A stretch of 64,000 bases of DNA, taken from the NCBI GenBank assembly GCA_032768795.1, contig CP136496.1:434001-498000 (forward strand), read 5' to 3'. Below are positions 14,801 through 23,580 of the stretch, in pieces. A program made the translations under genes and the position numbers. This stretch comes from Tremella fuciformis (taxonomy: Eukaryota; Basidiomycota; Tremellomycetes; Tremellales; Tremellaceae). The notes under the pieces are model-generated. The model worked only from the letters and a program-made list of their open reading frames with translations, did no database searches and was not told the DNA's origin. Within the stretch, counting starts at the first letter, position 1. Each line of letters starts with the position of its first letter.

Positions 14801-16162
14801 GGTGCGTACCGGTGTGTCGTCTACAACCCATAGGTTGCCAAGTTTCTTTCCCCGGAGGATGACCTTCCCTTTCTCGACCAATGTAGCCGAGTCCTTCGAG
14901 AAGCGCCAGTGTGTCCCTGTGTACGGACCGAGGCGCTGTGTTGAGAGGAGGTTGTGCGAGAATGATGGAACGTAGAGGGCGTTGTTGTACCATACGTTGT
15001 TGAAGGTGAGGCGGCCGGAGTGTGTAGCTTCGACAATCGATCCGTCTCCAATTTGGATCTTGACTGCCTTGTCGAGTTTGGTGAGATGTGAGAGAAGGTG
15101 CTTGTCCTTGATGAATGGACTGGTGGCACCGCTGTCGATGATGATGGAGGTGGATGGGAGGTTGTCGTTGGCGTGTAGTGCAATCTCCGTCGCATAATAG
15201 CCTTCCTCCTTTGTCTCCCTCGACGAGCCTCTCTTGTTCTCACTCGATGAGTCATCCCCTGACTCCATCTGCTCTCTTGCCTTCTTCGCTTGTCCTCCCT
15301 GCTTCCTTCCCTTGGCTGCTTCCCTGGCCGACCTTTGCTCCTGGATGTGCTTCGGCACTCCAATCACTTTCCAGCACTCATCTGTGGAGTGCCTCCCCTG
15401 ATCCGGATGGTGGATGCATCTCTTGCCTGCCGGTTTTGGTAGAGATTTGCTGAGCATCCCCATCTCGTTTACGCTCTCGCCCTTTTGTTGACGTCGGCGG
15501 TGTTCATCGGCAACCCTATCGATAACCTTGTCGAGATGGATCTTGTTCGACGAGGTCCCTGAGTAGAAGGTCGATGCGAGGAGGCCGTATGAGGACGGTA
15601 GGCGACGGATGGCGGCGTATGCGCCGATCTGGTTGGCGAATTGCTCAAGGGTGAGCTTGGAAGTGATGGCGGAGGAGGTGATTTCGGCCAACTGTGACCG
15701 GATAGCAGTGAGATGAGGTTCGGGGTCCTCATTCTCTGGGATGGTCTCGCCAAATATCGATGACCATAATTCGGCTAGGCGAGATCCGTTATCGGCCCCA
15801 TATGTGGTGACCAGGTGATCGTAAAGCCCCTTCGGTTGAGGATTCTCGAAGTCGATCAGGCTCGAGGGAAGCTTATTTTGGACAGTCTCTGTCAGACTGC
15901 CGTAGAGAGTGGAGAGGGCGGTGGACTGCTCCTTCTCATGCTCGTATAGAGCAACTGCTCTCTTTGATGTCTCGGCTGCTGTGGCCGGACTTGACACTGG
16001 ATATCGAGCCTCGACGAGTGCTCGGATCGCTGACGCGTCTTTGGTGATGTGTGGGACGAGGCCGGCGGATCCGAGGACGACTCGAATCTCGCGCACCCAC
16101 TGGGCGTAGTTGTCGCGCCCGTTGAGCTTACGCTCCTCTTTCACCGTCTGCACAGATGGCAT
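11870..16162 (-). CDS. Copia Gag-Pol polyprotein, 1430 aa
   Basis: One intact frame starts MPSVQTVKEERK. Gag spans about 1-240. The nucleocapsid-like motif is C249-x2-H-x5-H-x4-C263, a CHHC variant and not the usual CCHC. Protease has IIDSGATS with D343. The pre-integrase zinc region (LTWHKRLGHSN..CMDC) lies at 476-516. Integrase has D542, D605 and E641, with 35 residues between the last two. A Pro/Glu-rich spacer spans about 760-890. Reverse transcriptase spans about 955-1180, with catalytic Asp at 1022 (QIDIIGAF) and HVDD at 1105-1108 where YVDD is common. RNase H spans about 1265-1405, with D1273, E1316 and D1350. All catalytic acids seem present, so the element may be autonomous. Gag and Pol share one frame, so they are presumably made as a single precursor. 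Confidence 0.95.
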   Translation of the reverse strand: MPSVQTVKEERKLNGRDNYAQWVREIRVVLGSAGLVPHITKDASAIRALVEARYPVSSPATAAETSKRAVALYEHEKEQSTALSTLYGSLTETVQNKLPSSLIDFENPQPKGLYDHLVTTYGADNGSRLAELWSSIFGETIPENEDPEPHLTAIRSQLAEITSSAITSKLTLEQFANQIGAYAAIRRLPSSYGLLASTFYSGTSSNKIHLDKVIDRVADEHRRRQQKGESVNEMGMLSKSLPKPAGKRCIHHPDQGRHSTDECWKVIGVPKHIQEQRSAREAAKGRKQGGQAKKAREQMESGDDSSSENKRGSSRETKEEGYYATEIALHANDNLPSTSIIIDSGATSPFIKDKHLLSHLTKLDKAVKIQIGDGSIVEATHSGRLTFNNVWYNNALYVPSFSHNLLSTQRLGPYTGTHWRFSKDSATLVEKGKVILRGKKLGNLWVVDDTPVRTTSRIHRALQAIENTEAEDTRLLTWHKRLGHSNMRKVWELGKEGKLGAKWTGSFRRVECMDCLKGKATRSASLPNPRRASKPLVEVSVDLWGPATVQSREGFQYFLTCYDDHSKYVQAIPLKKKSDAAEALQDYIKLAENQLDRTVKTIRSDQGGEFTSKEFSHWCKSKGIEHTLTPTDAHNQNSRVERVHLTILNDIRTCLADSNLPTQFWVDALRYVVFTRNRLPGSHAKIPITLFRPNHDIDLQYQGMQPFGHHCIYRVVNPASKLDERGQCGRLLGYTEGSWGYKVLTQTNRVIASRDVTFITGKKTTPRSDEPRRILEPPQPEPRQASTSLDEDDDTSIELNEIVEAGEAPEEEEQREEMDDIPPQAVPRQGRGWANEYIREDAPSPEPNPDDGPEDPDRRLNQPIEADADEPRRSGRLAGQEPSHHPLHDIDMDYNRVAIEHALSAQSLTNPQSYTEARRAADWEEWNRAMDEEMTKMEKYGVWEMVPKENHRTLTGKWVFTRKIDGDTGKASQHKARFVVRGFQQVSGRDFDELFASVTHKSSFRLFLSIVNYLDWECDQIDIIGAFLKANIDKDIFIEPPEGSDIAAGHVLHLRKSLYGLRQSPHLFNKRLDEFLRELGFKPTLADPCIYSLRQGHKRCMISVHVDDMLIAGNDRSTIDEIKRKINKELECKDQGPVSYFLGINIYRDRPNKKMYLSQEHYIEAVLQRFGEPGKACKTILPDAKLVEATPKEVDEARDKPYPALAGSILYIATITRPDIAYAASLLCRFISKWSLTHWRAAKHLLRYLRGTSDLALTFDAHAGRRALLGWADADWGGCLDTRRSTTGYVFNTFGGIVSWKSRRQPTVALSTTQAELLASTEAGKEAIWLRQLLNDLDLGIDGAVPIYNDNNGAIQLAKHQHGFKLNKAFDMRAQWIREHQAGGLLELKYTPTDSNRADILTKNLSAEKTRQLRQLLGLGRQGEAEQQSQ

Positions 16163-16240
16163 GACGGAGGACCACTTCGAGGCTGGCGGTGCGTAGGCAA
16201 GGTCGACGAGTTTGTTGACGCGTTCTATCTACCGCGACTT

Positions 16241-16259
16241 GTCGAACGAGACGTTACCA
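16241..16259 (-). promoter_or_regulatory. Copia primer-binding site
   Basis: On the minus strand the sequence TGGTAACGTCTCGTTCGAC follows the 5' LTR with no gap. The leading TGG pairs with the CCA end of a tRNA primer. The exact tRNA cannot be named without a tRNA set from the genome. Confidence 0.6.
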
Positions 16260-16577
16260 CGACGGAATCTTAGCTCTGAGGCAATGGGATTCCGGTCACC
16301 TGTTGCCCGCTCAGCACTTGCTATGAGTGATGCATTCGGACTTACCTGTTGCCCGCTCAGCACTTGCTATGAGTGATGAGGAGGGCAACAGGCGGCGGCA
16401 TTCTACAAGGTCGTCGAGGGTGTCGGCGTTATATGCGGAGTTATCGTTGTGGCAGCTTCCCCTGCCTCGTCGAGGATGAACCTCGTCGAGGCACAACCTC
16501 GTCGAGGATCGAGTAACCTCGACGAGGCTACTCGAGGCTGAGTCAAGCTCATGTGAGCGTACTACCTATTTCCGTCG
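16260..16577 (-). repeat. 5' LTR of copia element
   Basis: This LTR is a 318-bp copy matching 11533-11850 throughout. In element orientation it carries the promoter and transcription start and is followed immediately by the primer-binding site. The GCAAT target duplication lies just outside at 16578-16582. Confidence 0.93.
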
Positions 16578-17104
16578 GCAATGACTTACTCCGACCTTTC
16601 ACAAAAGGCCGCATAAAATCTGTTATGATCAAGACTCGTTTCACAAGCAGCGCTTACCCGTCAGTACGTAGTCTTGAGGAGTTGGCTCTTTCAATTGATG
16701 AGGTCAACCAAGGCTCAAAATCAGCAATCTGGTCCGGTCAAGCCAGTGTTGAGAAAAAGGAAGGTGACTGTTTTGGGAACAGCATGAAGCGCATCCGTTT
16801 CCAGAATTACAAAGACGGGGATAGTCCATTGGGGTGGACACTCACTGAAAGGGCGGCTTCAGTGTGGTGGGGCTGGGATGAGGACCATGAGGTCTTCCTA
16901 TCATACACTTCAGAGTCACAGGGGGAGATCACTGCTATGGCTCAGGTAATCCTGTGCAATGCAAGGTAGACAGGAGTGTCCATGCCCACAAGATATTATT
17001 ACTGTAGATGAGTTAGATCTCTCTGCTACCTTCAATTGTATGCAAATGCCGTCCTTAGCACCATGCTATTGAATCCCATGAATAGAGATTGTTGGGGCAG
17101 CCGT

Positions 17105-17531
17105 TGTCACGATGCTGCGCTCTCCCGTTGGCAGACCCCCTCTCGCACAATATCAGAGTCAAGAATAAAGGATAAAGGGGAAGAAACGAGGATGTCAAGG
17201 ATGGATCCTTGTCGAGGTTGGATTCTCGTCATGGTTACAAGGTCGTTAAGGTAACAAGGTTGTTGAGGATACAGCATGAGTGCGACTCAGCCACGCTGCG
17301 TGCCACGGAGAGAGTGAGATTGTCAATGGTGATCCATGAGACTCAATCAGAGAGTGCTGAAGAACTACGACGGGCGCCCGGGGCATCCTATATGACTCTG
17401 CGCCTGCCTCCCATTGTTGCGCGTTCATCCAACATCTATTCCATTGTGGATGCCGAGCGTCAAGTCTCGATGGGCATATGCCCCCGGGTATGTGCGTGGT
17501 TGTGCGAAGAGGTAGTAGCACTCTCTGATAC
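17105..17531 (+). repeat. LTR fragment A (TGTCACGATGCTG family), rearranged
   Basis: The fragment begins TGTCACGATGCTGCGC and matches fragment B (17532-17970) for about 330 bp. Its 3' part (17440-17531) differs from B, so this copy is truncated or recombined. It sits head-to-tail against B. Confidence 0.6.
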
Positions 17532-17970
17532 TGTCACGATGCTGCGCTCTCCCGTTGGCAGAGGCCCTCTCGCACAATATCAGAGTCAAGAATAAAGGAT
17601 AAAGGGTAGAAACGAGGATGTCGAGGATGGATCCTCGTCGAGGTTACAAGGTCGTCGAGGTTACAAGGTCGTCGAGGTAACAAGGTCGTCGAGGATACAG
17701 CGTGAGTAGGACTCAGCCACGCTGCGTGCCACGGAGAGAGTGAGATTGTCAATGATGATCCATGAGACTCAATCAGAGAGTGCTGAAGAACTACAACGGG
17801 TGCCCGGGGCATCCTATATGACTCTGCGCCTGCTTCCCGTCGTCGCGCATTCATTCAACGTCTACTCCGTCGTCGAGGTTCTCCAGCCCGAGGTAGGTCA
17901 CGTGTCGGCCACGTGAGAGGTGTCGGTCACGTGCGTAGGTCGTCGAGGGCGTGGCCGTCGTGATACTCTA
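17532..17970 (+). repeat. LTR copy B (TGTCACGATGCTG family)
   Basis: This copy starts TGTCACGATGCTGCGC and ends ..GTGGCCGTCGTGATAC. It is nearly full length compared with the inverted, target-duplication-flanked copy at 20815-21246. The pentamer GATAC precedes it (17527-17531) and also occurs at its right end, hinting at a damaged target duplication. Confidence 0.65.
17634..17698 (+). repeat. 17-bp tandem repeat, about 4 copies
   Basis: The unit GGTCGTCGAGGTTACAA, with minor variants, is repeated about four times inside LTR copy B. Fragment A has only degenerate forms at the matching place (17211-17275), so the array expanded after the copies separated or was lost in A. Confidence 0.75.
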
Positions 17971-18159
17971 GGTAAGGGGTTCACCAAGCATGCTCGTTTG
18001 GTACATTACTTGCTGTTGCTGACCTGCATTTGCATTAGTATTCTGGCTTCCCGAGGCAGAGGCCTCCTCTGCAGTCCCAGTAACATCCTGAGGAAAGATT
18101 TGATAGTCCTCCTCTGTTACCTGCCGGCGTCCGTGAATCAGACTTCCACCCAAGATTAC
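17966..18159 (-). mobile_element. Remnant of gypsy-like internal region (gag start)
   Basis: In the orientation of the LTR at 18160-18859, internal sequence should begin at 18159 and run leftward. The minus strand there holds an open frame rich in Q, N, S and A (for example VTEEDYQIFPQDV), ending near 17968. This would fit the leader and first part of a gag gene truncated by the neighbouring LTR pair. No pol sequence remains. Confidence 0.4.
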
Positions 18160-18859
18160 TGTTACGGCCTGGCTAGCTGCTGCCCAAGAAGGGTTAAGCT
18201 AGCAAGGGTGGATGATAGACTGGTGGCAAGTGATTGCCGCGGATACTCTTCAGCAGCACTAGGGCTAACTGGAAGCAGTGATGATGATGAAGGGAATAGT
18301 GGGAGAGCTCCGGACGATGACTGAGGATCCTGGACTTGCTTATAGAAGAGCAAGCCAGTCAAAGTATCCGGTGATGATGGGATGCTGACCTGAGTTGAGG
18401 ATCAGGTAGACGGATGATGGGTGGCAAAAGAGATGAGAGTAACAATGAGATATTGGATCCTTGAGGTCAGAAGGGCCTCAAGGTGGGGGTATTTATCCCC
18501 AGAGCTGGGTGGCAAACCCAGCTCCTGGAAGGCTATGGAAGGCTATGGAATAGTATGAACTGTCCAATCAGATAAATGCCTCAATGATGTCATGTCATGA
18601 GGGATTTATCAACCAATCAGCCTCTTCTCCTAGCACAGCTTTGCTTACTCAGCATTCCCATGATGTCATTTGACCCTGACACCTTTGTACCTGGATTGTA
18701 CATTGTGTCGTACGGAATGTGGTGGAAGATTCCATGGGTGGCAAGCCATGGAAGATCATGGAAGGTGGAGGAAGGTTGAGTGGCAACTCCATGGAAGGTC
18801 ATGGAATGTTGTGGAAGGTTGCCTACTGGGAGCTGAGGTGTCAGGACTGGGTCATGACA
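18160..18859 (-). mobile_element. Gypsy-like LTR, inverted relative to 10304-10992
   Basis: This unit of about 700 bp starts TGTTACGGCC and ends GGGTCATGACA on the plus strand. It is a diverged inverted copy of the solo LTR at 10304-10992, including the TATA-like box, the ACCTTCCATG repeats and a duplicated CCATAGCCTT. The pentamers outside its ends (ATTAC and GAGAC) do not match, so it is probably the 5' LTR of a truncated element, not a clean solo LTR. Confidence 0.75.
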
Positions 18860-20144
18860 GAGACTGTCATGAATGACACATTGCCAAGGTAGCCCTATGT
18901 CACGAATGACACTGAAGCAGCACCAAGACCGAGCAAGACCGAGCCAAAGGAACGTGAGTTGAGCCCTTGTCGGCGCTCGCCGAAGCTCGCTGCGACTCGT
19001 CGAAACCGACCCTCGCGAAATTACCGCATTCGTCGGACAAAAGGATGCATCTCTCGCACAGCTAAGTCCCGTCGTCACCGCAGCTCTTGTCAACAGCAAG
19101 GAACTCTTCGAGACTCGCCGTGCTCGCCATGCTTGCCGTCAAAGAACAATAGGGCTCCTCGATGCTTACTCAGCAAGCTCGCCGGATGCGGCGAACTCGA
19201 CTAAGGGATCCGAGAGAACAATGAGCTCGACGTACATTGGCCAAAACCTTGTCGAGCTCGCAGAGACAAAGTCACAGAATCGACGGACGGGCGGTAGGAT
19301 ACATAAGGCTCGCAGAGCCCTCGTAGAACTCCAGTACTCTCGCAATTGAGTTGCATGGGACTACTCCCTCACTTACTCTCTCTCGCTCCGTCCCGCCGAC
19401 AGCTGCTAAGGTCTAGCACTTGTTGGTTCGTCTTGCCTTGCCTCGCCTTGCCTAGCCAGCCTCGGCTACCCTTGTTGACACTCGTTGAGACTCTACGAGT
19501 CTGTCAGGGGGCCAGGCCGGTCGTCGACTGATAGGCCCTCTCACACGTGCTGTCTGTCGATCTGTCTCTGTCCTCCACGAGAAGGTGTGTCCTACAGCCT
19601 CTCGTGCGTCGACAACACGGCTGCGCCGTTACTTTCTATCCATGGGACTCAATACCACGGTGCTAAGGACGGTCTACGGGTGAGGACTTGTATATATATC
19701 ACCCGTGCCCTCCTCTGCACCGCCTTGGGCTTTCTCCTTGAAACACCATCGACGAGGCTCGAGCTCTAAAGTCGTCGAGGCTACTCGAGCGTCGTTGAGG
19801 CTACTCGAGGATCGAGGATAGGCTCACGTGTTTGACAGGCGTGCTGGGCTGGAACGAGCCTCGTAGGCGTGCTTTGGTGATCATGGAGGCGTGGCCGACG
19901 TGACAGAGTCCTCCAAGCCCCTTGGCCTCGCCTTCTCCCTCCTAGCCTTGCCCAGCCTCACCAAAGTCGAAGAGTCTCGGTTACCCAGTGACGGGCCCTT
20001 GGACAGAGACAGAGAGGTAGCGTGACACCCTATATAATGAGTCGAGTCCGGAGGTGATTAACCCGAGCTTGGCCATAGATTTCCTTTTGGTTTAGTATGA
20101 ATCAGAAGGATCCTTGTGTTATGTAATCACCTACATGACATGGG
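18860..20144. repeat. Unclassified repeat-rich DNA
   Basis: I see no credible gene here. The stretch is dense in CTCGTCGAGG and CTACTCGAGG-type palindromes (for example 19745-19815), shared with the copia LTR and LTR family A/B. TATA-like boxes occur at 19690 (TATATATATCACC) and 20030 (CTATATAATG). It is probably LTR debris of other elements whose ends I could not define. Confidence 0.45.
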
Positions 20145-20149
20145 CTCTT

Positions 20150-20800
20150 TGTTACGAACCTGCAACTCGGCTCGTAACACAAGCCATCAAGCCGCAGACA
20201 AAAGGGCACAAGACAACCAGTCCTTTCAGCCGACAAGAGGACAATAGCCTCATCCAAGACACGCCAACCTGTACACACCGCCCCAGGGCCTTATACCTTC
20301 GGATGAGATCAAATACAATAAGCAGGCCTGGCATAACCCGAGTCCCACTCAGGGGACGCACCGCAAACCAACTCGGCTGAGGTACAAGCAAACTCTCCTT
20401 GCTCATGGCCTATTGTTTGCATACAAGGAGCTTATTGTCCCCTCAGGGACTAAGACGGTGCAAGGAGAGAGAACAATAGAAAGGGAGGCAAGGAGCACGG
20501 TTACATGATTACTCAGCACGCGTCAAGATGGGTGGCAAATCCCTTACGGCGTTCATACCTCAAATACTATATAAAGCGGCCACTCTGGCTGCAGAGATCT
20601 TTTCCCCAGAGATTGATTCTTGTAGTTACTTCTCATAGCTTCCTTGCACTCGAGTCTGCTTCCTTGCGCACCCAGCCTCGAGCGCCCATCAACTTCAATC
20701 TTCAACTGTCCGGTACGTCCCAGACTGTACTTCCTCTTACCTCCGTGTGCGTATCACCCGTCCACCTACCTTGGCTAGCTACCAAGGCTAGGTTGTAACA
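20150..20800 (+). mobile_element. Solo LTR with CTCTT target duplication
   Basis: The 651-bp unit begins TGTTACGAACC and ends GGTTGTAACA, with inverted TGTTAC/GTAACA termini. CTCTT flanks it at 20145-20149 and 20801-20805. A TATA box (TACTATATAAAGCGGCC) near 20566 suggests plus orientation. No related copy is seen elsewhere in the window. Confidence 0.88.
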
Positions 20801-20814
20801 CTCTTGTGGGAAAC

Positions 20815-21246
20815 TGTCACGACGGCCACGCCCTCGACGACCTATGCACGTGACCGACACCTCTCACGTGGCCGACACGTGACCTACCTCGGGCTGGAGA
20901 ACCTTGACAAGGGAGTGGACATTGCATAAACGCGCGACGACGGGAAGCAGGTGCAGAGTCAGATAGGATGCCCCGGGCGCCCATTGTAGGTCTTCAGCAC
21001 TCACTGATTGAGTCCCATGGATCACCATTGACAATCTCACTCTCTCCGAGGCACGCAGCGTGGCTGAGTTGCACCCACGCTGTATCATCGACAACCTTGT
21101 TCCCTCAACAACCTTGTAATCTTGACAAGGATCCAACCTCGACAAGGATCCTACCTTGACATCCTAGTTTCTACCACTTTATCCTTTATTCCTGACTCTG
21201 GTATGCAAGAGGGCCTCTGCCAACGGGAGAGCGCAGCATTGTGACA
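20815..21246 (-). mobile_element. Solo LTR (family A/B) with GAAAC target duplication
   Basis: The 432-bp unit begins TGTCACGACGG and ends GCATTGTGACA on the plus strand. GAAAC flanks it at 20810-20814 and 21247-21251. It is the inverse of LTR copies at 17105-17970, and its clean borders define the full length of that family. Only 9 bp (20806-20814) separate it from the target duplication of the preceding solo LTR. Confidence 0.88.
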
Positions 21247-21251
21247 GAAAC

Positions 21252-22652
21252 ACCACAGTGTGAAATCAAATTACTTGACACAATCATCCATGAGGTTCCG
21301 GCCCTGCCATGTCAACACAGATGTACTTGGCGCCGGCTTCGATTACACAGCCCTGAAGCGCAGCAAAGTCAAATCCAAGATAATGAATGCCGGACAGTAT
21401 GATTTGGGAAAGTGTTTGTCCTTCTCTACATTCATGACGTGCGCCTTGCAATTGGCTTTGAGTCCTCTGTGGAGATCCCCTGGGTTGTCGCCTGGAGTGT
21501 CAACCTGATGAGTTCTGAGCAAGTTTGATATACTTGCGCTCAACGCCCGTGTCCCGGGCAGATCCGGCGGCTTTCTTCTTTTTGTGCAGAGTGCGCTGCA
21601 ACACTGCTGAGGGTTGCGTCCCGCATTCTCTAGCTCCAAGAAGCAATCTGCCACCTACATGCTTGACTTTATTGTCAGTTTCAGTGATGTCCGCCTTTCC
21701 TGAACATGGATCGTTGTCACGACAACGGCCTTCTCTGTCCAGGGCCCGGCGGGCACGTACTCCAAACGGTCGGCGTGAGGGTCGTTGACGTCGATGGGTA
21801 CGAGCAAGGTGGGCGAGGAGCTCGGCGAGGGACTCGCTGAGCTCGAGGAGGTGAACAGGTTGAGCGAAGAATGCGGCGAGGGACTCGCTGAACTCGGCGA
21901 GCAGGAAGGTGAACTCGACGAGCGGGAGCGAGTTGAGGGAGGTAGATGGGGAACTTGGCGGGGGACTCGGTGTCACTGGCAAGCCAAGCGACGGGACGGA
22001 GCAGGCGGTCTACGTGTCTGCAGAGAACAACAATTGGGAGAAGACTACGGAACGTATCGCGCGCCCAGTCTTCCTAAGTATCCGTCGTCCCTCGGTGAGC
22101 TCGGCGAGTGATGCGTTGAATCAACGAGTCCGAGCTCCGTCTCTCCACGTGGCTTCCATGTGCTCTCCCTACGTCCGTCGTGACAATCGTTGGGCGTGTC
22201 ACCAAAAGCAGGGTTTGTACACCGCTCAAAAGTACTGACTCCGTCACGCCTGACAACTGGGTACATCCCATACAGTGCCCATTGTTGACGATGTCCATTG
22301 CAGACGTGAGGATTTGGGCTGACGTAGCCCCAGGTGACGTATTGCACCCTTGCTGAAATGCGGCAATGTAAGTGGATAGTTGGGTTCCTGATCTTTGGCT
22401 TTTGGTCCACAAGGACAATCATGTATCGGATTGAGTCTTTAAAGAGAGAGTTGATGGTGTGCCCTGTGTATCTTTGCATCCGCTTGGACACGCCTTTGCG
22501 TTACGTAGTAGATTGCCTTAAGTCAAAATGACACTTGCGTCACAGCCCTGCTTGATGTTTGACGGTCTTCCAGAAATGGCACAGTGCTTGCGCTTGCTTG
22601 GCGGCATGGCAATGATTGTTCTAGGAAAGGTCAATGTGGCAAAAGTGGCAAT
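21252..22652 (-). other. Degenerate coding-like DNA between solo LTRs
   Basis: Minus-strand open frames of 70-150 codons occur, such as one containing VLQRTLHKKKKAAG and ending KYIKLAQNSSG near 21500. None joins into a convincing gene. A segment at about 21720-22255 is rich in CTCGGCGAGG-like repeats (plus-strand Glu/Leu/Gly-rich frame) and may be an insertion that split an older gene. No family recognised. Confidence 0.3.
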
Positions 22653-22657
22653 GTCCT

Positions 22658-23260
22658 TGTCATGAACCGACCTATTCAGCAAGTTCCTCACACAAGAAAC
22701 AACCCACAACAATCCGTGAGGCAAGGCGTGGCCTCACGTTGCCTCGATGTGCTCTAGAGGATACACAAAGCCGCATTGTGCTCTCGAGGCAACACACGGC
22801 CACAACGAGGAACTGAGGGTGCACAGAACTGCAATGTAGGAACGTGCTACAACGACACCTCAATGTGGGATTGTGGATGAGCACTTTGCAACAATGTGGC
22901 GGTGTAGAACGGTCACAACGTGGGAGGCGCTTGGATATATAAAGCGGGGGTTTCCAGACCATTTCCCCAAGAACCAAAACTATCGTACTTCTCATATTCC
23001 TTCTCCTACCTCTACTCTACCTCCCTATCACCTCCTTATCCCTAATACTGGCCAGCCCCAGCCAAATCGCCACCTCCTTACTTACTCATAGTCACTCTTT
23101 ACCCCACACTCTTTTACTTGACCTTATACACTCTTTTGTCGACCTTTTGACCGGCACTACGGCCCATCCCTGTCAGTCTTGGGCCAAGCTTGCTGTAAAC
23201 CTCTGTCGTCTATCCTGTCTCTGGATCAGACTTCCCCTTTGCCAGGGACAGGTCATAACA
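22658..23260 (+). mobile_element. Solo LTR with GTCCT target duplication
   Basis: The 603-bp unit begins TGTCATGAACC and ends GGTCATAACA. GTCCT flanks it at 22653-22657 and 23261-23265. A TATA box (TTGGATATATAAAGCGGG) near 22930, followed by a pyrimidine-rich leader, indicates plus orientation. Confidence 0.87.
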
Positions 23261-23265
23261 GTCCT

Positions 23266-23580
23266 TGCTCCCTAATATGTTGTCTTTGCGTTCATTTGGC
23301 TGGTCATCCTCTATATCTCCCAATGCTCTTTGACATGAAGTATGCAGTACATGGAGCATGGAAAAATCAGCAAAAACAGTCTGCATATACATGTACAATG
23401 GTGGTCAGCCTGGTCACCCAGGAGCGGTTTGGATGCATTAGAGAATGTGTTCTGACTTGCACCCAAGAAGTCTGAGTGGCGCGCAGGCAAGTATGATGAT
23501 AGGGTCTTGCAGCCTCTGGCATATTCACAACACGGCTGCGCCACCAATCTCTATCTGTGTTAGTCAAGACATTGAATTGC
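23266..23580. other. Intergenic, short repeat shared with 25.05 kb
   Basis: No gene is seen. About 45 bp near 23365-23410 (ACAGTCTGCATATACATG..ACAATGGTGG) resembles 25055-25095, on the other side of the neighbouring gene. Confidence 0.4.

Larger units (their letters stand above)
11533..16577 (-). mobile_element. Complete Ty1/copia LTR retrotransposon
   Basis: The 5045-bp element has 318-bp LTRs that look identical base for base, a 5-bp target duplication GCAAT (11528-11532 and 16578-16582), a single uninterrupted Gag-Pol frame, a purine-rich tract GAGGGGAGG (11851-11859) abutting the 3' LTR, and a primer-binding site starting TGG directly after the 5' LTR. Domain order is protease, integrase, reverse transcriptase, RNase H, which defines Copia (Pseudoviridae). 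All parts needed for retrotransposition appear present. Identical LTRs indicate recent insertion. Confidence 0.95.
11380..16969 (+). pseudogene. 179-codon unknown ORF split by the copia insertion
   Basis: The left part, 11380-11532, begins MCRFLQCTKCRTQ and ends VDQNGN. The right part, 16583-16969, begins DLLRPFTKGRIK and ends VILCNAR. Both parts are in the same frame, separated exactly by the copia element plus one copy of its 5-bp target duplication. Removing these would leave one uninterrupted 180-codon frame including the stop, so the ORF was probably intact until recently. I do not recognise the product: it has a CTKC pair near the start and is otherwise soluble and rich in W, K and E. 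Further exons of the original gene may exist. Confidence 0.6.

Noticed and set aside
18860..20149. Further LTRs between 18.9 and 20.1 kb
   Set aside because: TATA boxes and TGTCA motifs occur, but I could not find a pair of ends with a target duplication.
21720..22255. Possible solo LTR (TGTCACGACAACGG..CGCCTGACA)
   Set aside because: The ends are TG..CA-like, but the flanking pentamers ATCGT and ACTGG do not match and no related copy is seen. Left as unclassified repeat-like DNA.
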